From the NCBI GenBank assembly GCA_010279815.1, contig QEOQ01000253.1, positions 397,977 through 461,976 of the forward strand: 64,000 bases of DNA, given 5' to 3'. The notes beneath the pieces were generated by a model. That model did not search any database and was not told the DNA's origin. It saw only the letters and a program-made list of their open reading frames with translations. Of this stretch, positions 12,808 to 32,804 are shown piece after piece. The first letter of the stretch is position 1. Each line of letters opens with the position of its first letter. The translations under genes and the position numbers were made by a program. The stretch is from Brachionus plicatilis. Its lineage: Eukaryota > Rotifera > Eurotatoria > Ploima > Brachionidae.

Positions 12808-13072
12808 AACAACCGCCAGCGCGGCCGTCCCTCCGACCCATCCGGTTATTATTTTTTTTTTCATTTTAAATTATTGTTCATGAATTAAAATTATTTTTTT
12901 AATTTTATCTAAAATTTTTAAAAAAAAAATTTAAACAACGCTAATGGCTATATGATATATACAGAAGCGAGTGCAAATTTTTTAGATAAAATTTAAAAAA
13001 ATTTTAATTTAAGAAGAATAATTTAAAATGAATAAAAAAATAACAAACGGATGGGCCGGTTAGGTCGGTTAA
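12808..13072. mobile_element. MITE-like element with GC-rich inverted ends
   Basis: The ends carry unusually GC-rich words in inverted orientation. CCGACCCATCCGGTTATTAT is on the left, and the right end, reverse-complemented, contains CCGGCCCATCCGTTTGTTAT. Further inverted identity (TTTTCATTTTAAATTATT, TTTTATCTAAAA) extends inward. No coding capacity. I could not define the target duplication. Confidence 0.6.
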
Positions 13073-13494
13073 CAGTTCAAAAAATTTCAAAAATAAAATT
13101 TAAAATTAAGAATCTCTTTCATTTTTGAAGGCTTTTTTCAGGTTGAATTGAGCTAAAAACAAGTTTCAAGTAAAGTCAAGTTTTTTTTTATTGGGAAAGA
13201 GGACAAAATTTTATCACAAATGTGCAAATTTTTTGAGTTTACTGTTTAAAAAAGAAATTTTCTAACTCTATGGACCGATCCTAATAATGGGTTGAATAAA
13301 AGCCTAGGATAAATTTTGACACTAGAACCCAATTCACTTACGAGTCTTTACTTAAAATAAATTTTCAAAAAATAAGATCATCTCCTTTCAATATAATAAA
13401 AATAAAATATTTAGACAATTATTTTTCTTTAAGAAAATCAAAAAATTAAAAAAAATTAATTCTGATTTAAAATATTCCAATTAGATTTTGAATT

Positions 13495-13766
13495 TCATTT
13501 AAATATGGATGATAGTCCACCTCTCCTAATCTGATTTAATAGGAGATTAGTCATAGTTCTTTCTAGTAAACCATCAGCTGGTCTTCTTAATCTGGGATCT
13601 TGCAATGTTTGCCTTTGACCAAACCCCGGACGATCGAATTGAGCATTCAAATCTTTAAAAAATTTTAAAATAAACAAAAATTTATTTTAATAGCGGAAAG
13701 TTTTTAAATACCATTTAGCATAGAAATAATTAAAACTGCTATAACCAAATATTTAATGGACTTCAT
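13495..13766 (-). CDS. Small secreted peptide precursor (neuropeptide-like), novel
   Basis: Two exons (13766-13712 and 13652-13495) join in frame to give a 70-residue protein. The N-terminus MKSIKYLVIAVLIISMLN is a classic signal peptide, with probable cleavage after LNA leaving an N-terminal Gln. The remaining 48 residues contain two Arg-Arg pairs (DPRLRRPADG and NQIRRGGLSS), typical prohormone convertase sites. These would release a Q-start peptide of about 18 residues, a middle peptide of about 22 residues and a short C-terminal GGLSSIFK. A TATA box and initiator lie at the expected distance upstream. I do not recognise a family, and no C-terminal amidation Gly precedes either RR. It could instead be a secreted antimicrobial or structural peptide. 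The gene model rests on signal peptide, splice borders and promoter. Confidence 0.6.
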
Positions 13767-13822
13767 TTTAGCTGCTGTTTTTTTATTTTGTTTTGTCTGA
13801 TAGGCAAGATCACTTTTATATA
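13767..13822 (-). promoter_or_regulatory. TATA box and initiator of the secreted-peptide gene
   Basis: On the minus strand TATATAAAAG (13822-13813) is followed by TCAGAC (13800-13795), a good initiator match. The initiator A is about 24 bp from the start of the TATA box. Transcription from there would leave a 5' UTR of about 30 nt before the ATG at 13766. This is the clearest core promoter I see in the window. Confidence 0.55.
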
Positions 13823-14126
13823 GCAACCATTTTCCATGATTCCAAAAATAATTCCAAATTTTTTTTCAAAAATGTACATATCTACATTTTTAGAAAATTC
13901 TTAGAATAGTTGATTTAAAGTAATAAAAAACTTGATATAATTCCATATTTTATTTAATAAAATAAAAACATAAGATCTGTGAAAAAAAATTTACAGAAAA
14001 CCAACAGATAAAAATAAAGTTATCATTTGACAATTAAAAAAAAATCGCTGAAGAGCTTCATTTAGTCTTAATGGACAATTTTTTAAGCCCTTGATAAGAA
14101 GGAATACCAATGATTCAATGAATTAA

Positions 14127-22564
<8,438 letters not shown>

Positions 22565-23951
22565 GTTAATCTAAGATCCATTTGTCTCATCTAAAACTTA
22601 AATTAAAAATCGAAGATATTTAATGCGAATTTGATAAATTGAGCTAATTTTTAAGAATTTTTCTCATTTGAAAAGTATTGCGTTTAAAACGTAAATATTT
22701 TTAGAGAGCAATATAAAATTTAAAATTTTCATAATTTATTATATTTTATGAAATTTAAGGACTTGATAGCAAAATTCTTGAAGTTAACTATACACCTTTC
22801 AATAAATTCAAAAAATTATTGATAAAAAAGCAATGACTAATTTTGATTTCTTATTCATGGCTGACGTGTTTAAAATTGATGTTTTAAATTCAACTTAAAG
22901 TTTTCAATCATAGATTTATCCTAAATTCAAATTCTGCAAGTTAGATTTATGTTTTTTCTCTAATAAATTTAATTTTTAAATGATTTTTATTCAGATTTAA
23001 AACTGTTGAGCCAATAATTTGTGTGCACGAATTTTTAAAATATGCCACTTTGTTACCTTTTTTAATGAGTACTATCTTTAAATATTTTTCAATATTAAAT
23101 AACTTTTAATTTTATAAACAAATTTTATGTCACTGTATATTTAATGAGTATGTTTTAATTAAATTTAAGCGTACTTTTGTTTATTTCACTTTTATTCCGT
23201 AGCTACAAAATACAAAAATAAAATTTTCTTTTTAATTTTCTTTTGATCACGGAAATTAGTAAATATGATTTATAAATTATATATATATAAATTTTAATAG
23301 ATATCAAAATATCAATATCTCAGATATGTCACAAAAAAATTAAAATTTTCATGTATCTTAAAAAAAATTTACAAATCGTTATTAAAGAATGCCTTTTGTA
23401 TGAGGAAACCATTTATCCTAAAACCTTTCAAACACTAAATGAGCATTTTTGACACGGTTAAAAAAAACTCCTGTATTTAAAACAGTTATGCATTAAAAAG
23501 ATTTTTTCAGTTTTGCAGAAAGCTAAGATTAAATTAAGGATTGAATGCTTAATATAAAATAATGCCTTTGTAATAAATTTTTAAGAGGAAAAAAAGCCTT
23601 AAAAATCTCTTAATTAAGATAATTAAATTTTGATATGATTACAGAATTCAATTCGTCATGTTCGAATATAATTTTTTTGAAAAATTAGATAAAAATATTT
23701 TGAGATTATTTTTTTATGTGTAAATATTTAAAATGATTTTTAAGATTAGAAAAAAAAATGAAAAATTGATTAGCTACATTAATATTTTATTGATTTAATT
23801 AAGGGCGGAAAAAAAATGATTTGGTAAACCATAAACTAAACGATTTAAAAATGAATCTAAAAAACACCGAAATTAAATTTAATTATATGGAAGATAAATT
23901 GGTACAAATAAATTGATATGTTATTCTTGAATGAGAAAAAAATAAAAAAAA
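22565..23951. other. Intergenic region, nothing recognised
   Basis: Spacer between the 3' end of ATP-citrate lyase and the start of IRE1, both on minus. AT-rich with no supported gene, repeat or RNA. It must carry the IRE1 promoter. Confidence 0.5.
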
Positions 23952-23957
23952 TTTATT
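23952..23957 (-). other. Candidate poly(A) signal for ACLY
   Basis: AATAAA on the minus strand about 40 bp past the ACLY stop codon. Confidence 0.4.
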
Positions 23958-23997
23958 AATCTAAAATTTTTCTAGGATTTCCTTGTTAGATTGTAAT

Positions 23998-26900
23998 TTA
24001 GATTTTGTCTGGGAGAACATATGAAATGTCATCATAGTTGACTCTGTATAATCCTTGTTTGAGTCGTTTTTGATCCAAAAAGTGTCCAATAAATCCCATA
24101 CTTCTACCAAGAACAAAAATTCCGTTCAAAGCACCAACTTCAACAAACTCGGTCGCTTCTTCCATAGTGAAACATCCGCTATTTCTAAGCAAGTCAACCA
24201 TGGACACTCCGATGGCGCCATCAACATTTAAAATTAAATTTGGCTTTTTGGAAGTGGTAATTTTTTCAACTTCCAATGCGTAGTTAAGCAAAGGTGTCAT
24301 TGGAAAATTTTCAGTCGCAAATTGTTTCAATAGAATAACTCTCATGTCTGGATTATTAACTGACTTTACTCTATGTCCAATGCCCATGATCAACTTGCCC
24401 TCTTTTCTCATCTTATTCACAAAATCCATCGGTGACAAACCAGCATCATAAGCCTCACTGAACTGTTTGGCAGCTCCGTCCAAAGCTCCGCCAAAACGTT
24501 CTCCAATTGTCAACAAACCAGACGCCAACGAAGACACCAAATCTTTGCCAGCTCTGGCAGCTACAATTGTATTGTGAGCTCCACTTACAGCTGGACCGTG
24601 ATCAGCAGTCACCATTAAACACATTTCCAAATATTTGGTAGCATATTTTGGTAGTCTTTTTCTGAACCATAACAAGCTAAGAACACCACCGATTCCCATT
24701 TCTTCTTTGATTACTTCAGTGATTGGCATACCGGCATATAGAAGTTCTTGGCCTCTATCATCACATATCGATGACATAAAACTTGCTGGTTTTCTAATCA
24801 GGCCCAATTCTCTGGCCCAATCGTAATCCATTGGCACAGTTGGCGGAACTGGTTCGGCATTGGGAACAATCAAATTTTGCTCGACCAGTTGATCATAGAC
24901 ATTTTTGATTACATCCCCCAAGTCATCAAAAGAATTAGGCACGTAAGCTCCGGCTTCTTTAAGTGATGCATTTTTGCTTGTTGCTTGTTCCGCATCACCA
25001 TTGGCGCACGAACCAGCATGACCAAACTGAACCTCTGAAGTAAACATTTTAGCACATGTGCCGATACACCAAGCAACCAAAGGCTTAGTAATTCGCTTTG
25101 ATTTAATAGCATCAATTATCTTGTACTCTTCGGTGCCTCCTACTTCACCCAAAAGGACAATCATTTTAACTTCAGGCTCATTCTCATACCTCAGTATATG
25201 GTCTAAAAATGTGCTTCCCGGGTACCGATCACCACCAATAGCCACTCCTTCATACACACCATTGGAGTTTCGGGAGATTATGTTGTTCAGCTCATTGGAC
25301 ATGCCGCCAGATCTTGATACGTAAGCAACACTGCCGGGTCTGAAAAGTTTTGACATCAAAATATTGTCCAACATGCCTCCGGTGTTGCCAATTTTAAAGC
25401 AACCAGGCTTCAAAGCTCCAACTGTAGCCGGACCAATGATTACTACATTTTTCTGGTTTGCCAACTTGATCATTCTTCTGGTCAATTGTTCGGGAATGCC
25501 TTCGGCAATTATGGCAATGCATCTAATCTGTGAATAGCTTAAAGTCTCCATTGTGCTCTCATAAGCTGAACGCAGCGAGGCAAAGTTAATCAATACGTCA
25601 GCATCAGGATGTTTTTTCATGGCATCAGCCATATTTTTGTAGCAAGGAATCAAAATTTCACGATGACCCCAGTAAAATTTTTGCTTATGATCACCAGTGA
25701 ATGGATAAATCATTGCGACTACACTTGGCTCATTTCTCGAGCAAACATGATCAAAATCAAGCATTCCTTGGACAGCTTTGTTCTGCATGCCCCACACAAT
25801 ACATTTTGATTTTTCGTTAAACAATGGTTTAACGTCTTCGTTGGTAATGGAAACAAAATCGCCAACTTCTTTGGACTTGGATGTTGTCTCGCCAGATGTG
25901 CTTGCAGATCTTGTTTTTTGCTCAACTGTTTCACTGGTGTCATAGCTGCTATTTGGCAAAAGAAAGTTGGCTGTAGTCATGGATGGTTTGCTTGGAACGG
26001 GAATTTCTCTCTTTTGCAAAGCCATGCCAACAATGGCTGTCATGTGAGTCTCAGGACCGAATACATGTATGGGAATGCTCAAGGATTTGCTCACTTCACG
26101 CATCACCCTCAGACCTTCTTGGTAGTTAGGACCAGCACGGCGCACATAAATTGTGATGTTATGCTCAATTATTTTGGTGCTATACTCATGCAATGCTTTG
26201 ACAATTCCTTTAAATGTAGCAGCTACATTGGTAAAATTGGCAATACCACCTCCAATTAACAACACTTTTCCTTGTTCATTTTTTTCTTTTGTCATCAAAT
26301 TCAGAATTGTTTTGGCGTACTCATAGGTTTGTTGTTCACTTGGCGCTCCGGAATATTCTCCGTAATTGGCGAGCTCATCAGCTCCGCCGAGATCACAAAT
26401 AGTGTCACTGTAAATCACACTGGCACCTCCTCCCGCAACCATGGTCCAAATTCTACCCTTGGGGTTTAAAATTGTTAATTTAAGTGATGCGCCAGATTTT
26501 GAGTCCAAATCAGCAATATAGGCCTCTTCTGGATACGCATCACGACCAAATGGTGGTGGAAAATCTATGTCGCCCCATTTTGACTTGCACAAAAATTCAG
26601 CTGTCTGATCTATTTTTGATGCCAAGTCTAAAATGTAAATTCTGTCTTCAGTTATTACCAATGGGTTTATTTCCAAATAGGTAAAATGAAGGTCCATATA
26701 GGTCTCAAATAAATTGGTGATAAAATTGGCAAGCATTTCTTTGCGTTGTTGATTGGCAACGTTGATCAATAGTTTGGATGACAAGTCACTTGGCTTCAGT
26801 TGATCGTCAATAGTGACAGTTAGTTTTAAGGCCTAAGATTACTTAAATTTTAGAAATAAAAATACAATTTTAAGTTTGGTCAAACCTTGGCATCAACATC

Positions 26901-27377
26901 TCCGATATCTACGCCACCTTCGTGATGGAACAGTATTGTTTCACCCTCTCTATGAGAATAAATGCAAACATAATACTCGTCTTGTTGAGTATGGGGAACA
27001 AATGGTTCTATTATAAAATTGTTCAATTTTCCTACAGCTCTTCCAATCTAAACAAAAAAAAAAAAAACATTTTTTTTGAAAAAAAATTTATTTAATTTAT
27101 TTACATTTATCTCCTTGTTGAATCTTTCTTCTACCCAATTTTTGACCTCGGCCAAATCGGCGTTCACTTTAATCAAGCCGAGTTTACCGCGTCTCTTGAT
27201 CAGCTGGTCTGGTTTGACAACCAATTTTTGGGTAGCCATCCACGGGTTGCTGTTGGCTAACATGTCCCATGCGACTCCATTGGAAAAATTTGCGACATGA
27301 ACTGGCGCAATGGTGTTTGACAAGTACTTTGCCAACAATTGTTTTCCCTTAACTTCAGAAATGGCTTTTGCAGACAT
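23998..27377 (-). CDS. ACLY: ATP-citrate lyase
   Basis: Cytosolic enzyme that cleaves citrate with CoA and ATP to acetyl-CoA and oxaloacetate, feeding lipid synthesis and acetylation. Three exons (27377-27105, 27047-26886, 26832-23998) join in frame to about 1089 residues, the usual animal length. The N-terminal part is the succinyl-CoA-synthetase beta-like ATP-grasp region ([32 protein letters not shown]). The middle part has the CoA-binding and phosphohistidine region, with the catalytic His in [13 protein letters not shown]. The C-terminal part is the citrate-synthase-like domain with [13 protein letters not shown] and [13 protein letters not shown]. The Ser/Thr-rich linker (near [14 protein letters not shown]) is where animal enzymes are regulated by phosphorylation. 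All catalytic landmarks are intact. The two short introns are typical of this genome. Confidence 0.97.
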
Positions 27378-28493
27378 GGTTCAGTGAGTATTTAGAATTC
27401 ACAGCAGAGAATATACAATTGGTATAAAATTTAAATTTAGATTAATCTAAATCTGACTAAAAAAAATTAAAAGTAAAGCTTAAAGTTTGAAAATTGCTTA
27501 ACTATGAATCAAAGTATATTAGTCAAACCACACACATTTATAAAGAATTCATGTCAAAATTTTCAATTTATAAATGATGACGATAGCAAAGCATTTTTGA
27601 TTGCGTTTTATACTAGTTTATAATAAATATATGCATGCTTAAAGTAGTAATAATTTTTCGAAATTTTACTGTTCCGTCAAGAATTTCATAAAGAATTAAA
27701 TCATTCTAATTATAAAAAAAAAAAGAGAGCATGCATTCACTTCATTAATTAGAAAAGTTGAGGAAATAAATATGAATTTAGTCGAAATTCCCCTCTTTTT
27801 ATGTAAAAAATTTTAATTGAATAATGTTAATTTAAAAAATTAGAGCTTTTCGGGATAAAAATGCTAAGATTTGTTAAGAGAACAGATAATTGAAAATTCG
27901 TCAAAATTTGTTTGCTTAAAACATAATTTAAATATCACAAACTTTAATTTGAATACTTGCATTGCTTGAGATTAAGCACAAAAATAGCGCTTCCTTCATA
28001 ATCAAAGCTTTTTAGTTTGTTTAGAAAAGCGAGTCTAAAGCCAATGTTAATCTTTTTGCAAATATATGAAAATATTGGGATACTGGACCTAGTTATCAAA
28101 TTTTTTTATCTAATCCAGAAATGTCAAGTTGACCCAAAGAAAAATAAAGATATTAAAAGAATTTTTTCTGAGATTTACCAAAAATCTAGATTAGTTTAAT
28201 TGAATTACACAAATAAATGATAAAAAATAATTATTTAAGCCTTAAAAAAAAATAAAATAAATTTTAACTTAAATTTTAAAATTTATAGTCTAATTTTAAA
28301 TCGTCCGATTTTTTGAAATTTTATTTTATCAACTTGCTTGATTATTTTTATTTAGTCGTACCAGAATATTTTTCATGTAGCTAATAAAAATATTTTCAAA
28401 TAATATTCACTTTATCATTTTAGTACTAAAATAATATTAACTAAAATAATGTCTGAATAGATGTATGGGCCCTGGCCTGTTATGAGACCAGTT
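27378..28493. other. Intergenic region upstream of ACLY
   Basis: AT-rich sequence that should include the ACLY promoter. A 60-codon frame at 28017-28199 has no recognisable features and I do not call it a gene. Confidence 0.45.
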
Positions 28494-29134
28494 GGTCACC
28501 TAATATGTGACCAGTAAATACAGATATTGGTCACGAAAATTTTGAAATTGTAATGTTAACATAACAATAAAACTTGAAATAGCAGCTTTATTAAAGAGAT
28601 TTGAAATTTCTTTATGTACAATTAATTTTCTTCTGGAATTTTGTTGATGCTATCTTTTAGTTTTATTATTGTTTATTTCAAAAAATTGAAAACGTAAATG
28701 ATGAAAATAAAATTTTTAATAAACTTGTAGACCTGGGCTTAAATAATAAATTTTATATACTTAACTAATAAGGTTAAAATAAACCCAATAAAGAATTAGT
28801 AAGATAATCATTGAAAAATTGCATCAGAAGTTTCAACTGCTTATGAAGACTTTGCTGTAAAAAGAGCCATGAACAAAAATACAAACCGATAGCTGGTCCA
28901 GAGTGCTGAAAGATTGATGAAAAATGAGCATGATGTCAAGCAACATATCTCATAGCTGCATAAGTAGTAGTTTTTTTTTGGAAATTAAGTATTTAAAATT
29001 CATTTTAAATAATGGTCACAAAAATTTGAAAACTTGTCACACACATTTTATTATTGGTCACGAAAAAATATAATACTAAAAAAATTTTTTTTTTCTAAAA
29101 TTAATTAATTTTACTGGTCATATATTAAGTGTCC
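28494..29134. mobile_element. DNA-transposon-like element, 641 bp, with GGTCAC-type ends
   Basis: The left end GGTCACCTAATATGTGACCA is matched in reverse complement by the right end, which reads GGACACTTAATATATGACCA when inverted. Internal GGTCAC words recur. The right half (from about 28741) has a second copy at 48447-49460 with high identity, which supports a repeat family. No coding frame. Confidence 0.6.
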
Positions 29135-29284
29135 GCCTTTTGTATACAATTCGTTAAAGCCGGTCTACTTAAGTGATTCGAACTTCTTCTATTTCAGTCG
29201 AAAGGCCAGATTTTTTTCAAAATGTTGTCCCCAAATAGTTATGTTACCAATTTTGAGTATTAAATTTTTGTATTAAAATCACCT

Positions 29285-29467
29285 TTGTTTCTACAGGAAT
29301 TATGTTCTATTCTAGTAGCCGTTCTTTGTATTTCAAGTTCTTAACACTGGGCACTTGTTTGGTTGTTCGTTTCTGTATCTTTTCCAATGCTTTAATGTCT
29401 TTCTATGGTGACTAAAATGGTACAGCATATTCTAAGGACGAATAAAGGATGCGAATAAGACTAAAAA
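29285..29467 (-). pseudogene. LINE reverse transcriptase C-terminal fragment
   Basis: Translated on minus, the sequence reads LIRILYSSLEYAVPF, then KDIKALEKIQKRTTKQVPSV and LKYKERLLE, with in-frame stops. This is the conserved region after the RT palm of non-LTR retrotransposons. It is on the same strand as, and downstream of, the endonuclease fragment at 30286-30870, so both may derive from one deleted LINE. Confidence 0.65.
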
Positions 29468-30285
29468 ATGCACATTTACTACGGAAGCTATATAATTCAT
29501 CGCCAAATAATTTCTATTCAAAATTTAGCACTATTTATACAGTGTTGAGATGAAAAAAATAGTTATGTATTTGTACTTTCAAGTTTAAAAATTTTGAAAG
29601 CATTATTTTTTCCTTTGAAATAAAAAGAATTAATTTGTACTATTTTTGATAATACGAATTTTTCGTCAATTTATAAAAATTTTTAAAACAAATATATAGA
29701 TTTATTAAAAAATTAAAAAATTTCTAATAGCATTTATAATCTCTTTAAATCGGACAATTCTTATATTATGAAATTTTGTTTGTGGATATAGTTTTATAAA
29801 TCTGTAAAATTATTATTTTTTAAATTATTTTTAAATAAAAGAATTTAAAATTTCAATATCAATTTTTAAGTAACAATTTTTGATTCAAAAAATTATCCAA
29901 TCAACTCTTAAATTTAACTATAGTTAAATTATTTAAAATAATCAAATTTAATTTTTCTAAAATATAAATTTATAATTGAATTTTTAAATTATATACTTTA
30001 AATGATAAGAGAATAAAGGAATCAAACTGGAAAATTTTTCAAATATAATTAATTAAATATTAATTTTTTATTTTATCAAGCAACTTACATCAAGTTTTAT
30101 CACAATACGAAAAAAAGTTTTTTTCGTTTTGCTTTTTCGCTTATTTATTTATTGAAAATATTGACCTAATCTTACAACTTCTTAATGTCTTTATTTACCA
30201 TTTTGGTTTCACTAATCTACTTGGTCTGGTCTTGGCAAGAGGAATGAATAGACTTGCAAATCGTTCATAGTCCCAAATCAAACAA

Positions 30286-30870
30286 TTAGCCCGTGCTGAC
30301 ATCGACAAATTGTAAATCCTCATCACTTAATCTAAAACTATCACGAAACCTGTCATAGTTAGCTTTTGTCAGAACTCGTCTTGTCAGCTCTCGATTGGTG
30401 TTTCTGGGTTTTGATCGAAGAAAATAACTCCAATTTAAGGTAAAGTGTAAACTCTTCTTGTACGTACTTCCAATGGGTGGGTCATTAAACACTATAAACT
30501 TTCCAGGATCATCTGTTAACACCAAATCGAGAGTATTATTCTGAAAAGCGGGCTCAAGCACATGCTAAACAAGATAGTTTTTGCTTAAACGGTTCAGAAA
30601 TTCTAAACTAGAAGGCCGGCCTTTATTACTGCCTACTCCTCCATTTACAAACCATTTAACATCAGGGAAATTAAAATCACCTGCCAGAATCAGACTGCTG
30701 GCTGAATTAGAACTGCTATTGTGACTAGCTATGCTTATAAATCTTATAAATTTCCATGTTAACTATGCTCATTCCTGACTTCAAAGCTCTCCAAATCAAA
30801 CCTAACGTAAATTGCTACGCCACCTCCTCTGACCACTAATCTCTTCTTATCGTATAGTCTGTAATTGTAA
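30286..30870 (-). pseudogene. LINE endonuclease fragment
   Basis: Minus-strand translation shows RGGGVAIYVRFDLESFEV, then after a frame change LILAGDFNFPDVKWFVNGG, then an open stretch with NNTLDLVLTDDP and HFTLNWSYFL. These are the landmarks of the apurinic-endonuclease domain of non-LTR retrotransposons (GGGVAIY, GDFN, TLDLV). Stops and frameshifts show it is dead. Confidence 0.75.
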
Positions 30871-32804
30871 AGATTGACAATACTATATTCTATTATTTAA
30901 TTTTCTATTAATTTTTATTTCAATTTGTCTATGGGACTTAAAATTTAATTAAATAAATAAAAAAAGTAAATTAAACCATGTCTCTGTGATCATTACAACA
31001 TTTGTCAAACTAGAAATTACAACACTAGAAAGTGTTCCGAGAAATGACCTTTTAAAGAACGGAAGAAAATTGAAGAATTGTGCTTTAAAATTTCGTTGAT
31101 GTTCAGGTTTACACCGGCAAGCACTTTTATGTCATCCATTTCAAAAAACCCATGGTTCAACATAAGTGGTTTTTTGCAGAAATCAATGGACTAAACGTAG
31201 TCGGCTCCAATTTTTCAGGAATGGCATATGGTTTATGAAATACAAAAATTTTTATATTCATACAAAAATTGAGACATTTCGATTGAAAAAAATTGTCAAT
31301 TGTCAACATTTCCTTAATTAATAGAATAAATAATGAAAATATGGATGATGGATGTATGTTTTTCTCCACACCTTATTTTGGTTGCAGACAAAAAAAGAGA
31401 AAAATTTTTCAAAATGAGGATAAGAAAGAAAATAGAATTGATAAATAATAATTTTAAAAACGATATAGAAAAAAAAAATAACTCGAAATAGAAGGAAGAT
31501 ATTTGTAAAGAATAAGAAATTAATTACCTATCAGTTATAAAAATGTTAACTAAAAATATTTTAGCAAAAGAAAACAATCAACGGGAATCTCTTAATCTGT
31601 TTAATAAACAAACCAAAATTTCCAAATTCACAATTGAAGATTTAATTGAGAATTTTTAGTTTATTGATAAGCACCGAGATATTTTTATACAAATAGTAAT
31701 ATAATATAAATTTAAGACTTTACTTAACTTTTAATTTTTAATATATTTTAATGTCGAATTTTATGTTTTTTAATTACCAAATTTTTAATTTAATATTTCA
31801 TTTATAAACTCTATTTTTTTTTAAAATTATATCAAAATTAAATTATTTTTTAATATCGATTTTAATTTTTTTTTATTTATAACAAATAAATTACTCAACC
31901 AATTACTTATTTTTTAATTAAATTCAATATTAATTACGTTCAGAAAAATTGAAAAAATTTAAAAAAAATCTCTATTTAATAGAATAAAACTCTAAATATA
32001 TTTGTTAATAAGCGAAAACTACGGAAGTATTTTTGAATTTTTGAGCACCGATTACCTAAAATCGATGACCAAAAAAAAGATCTAGAACGAGTTGTTATTT
32101 GCCTGAACGAATATTCGTATGGAAATAAATATTTTTATACATTGACAGAATGGATAGAAATTTCTTAAAATTTTTTATTCTATGCGAATAACGACGAGTT
32201 AATAGAGCGAAATTTTTCGATCTTTAATTATTTTACTTCCACAACAGCCAGATTATGGCTTCTACGTTACATATTTTTTTCCACAACAACTAGTGAATGT
32301 TTTTTTTCAATTCGTAAGAATCCTATTAAATTTTTGATATCAATTTTATTAACTTTTTTTTTAAAGGGTCCAAAAGCATGTTTTTGCATGACACGGTGTC
32401 AATCAAATGCAAGGCAAATTGAAGTTTCAGATTAAATTTTAAGATCAAAACGATCATTTAAAATTTCAAAACTTAATAAATCTAATGATTTTGATAATTT
32501 TTAAGAAATAAATACTAAACATTACTAGACATGTTATCTCTAATAATAGTTCATTATCAAATAAACATCAAAATGATTGATCTCTAATTTATTTGACAAA
32601 AACAGTCAATAATTTAAATAATTCAGGTCAAGTTAATTCACAAATTCAAATTTATAACTTTTATGTCCATTCATTCAAACTGAAATAATTTTATTTTTCC
32701 ACTTAGATAAATTTTTAATTTAAAAACAGTGAATTTTTTTGTCTTTAAAAGTAAATTTTCATTAAAATCAATTAAAATATTTGAATCTATTGAAGTAAAA
32801 TTTT
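30871..32804. other. AT-rich spacer between two LINE remnants
   Basis: No gene supported. It may include decayed LINE sequence, but I cannot recognise any translated motif. Confidence 0.4.

Noticed and set aside
28017..28199. 60-codon plus-strand frame
   Set aside because: No recognisable motif, Lys/Ile/Leu-rich composition as expected by chance in AT-rich DNA, and no splice or promoter support.
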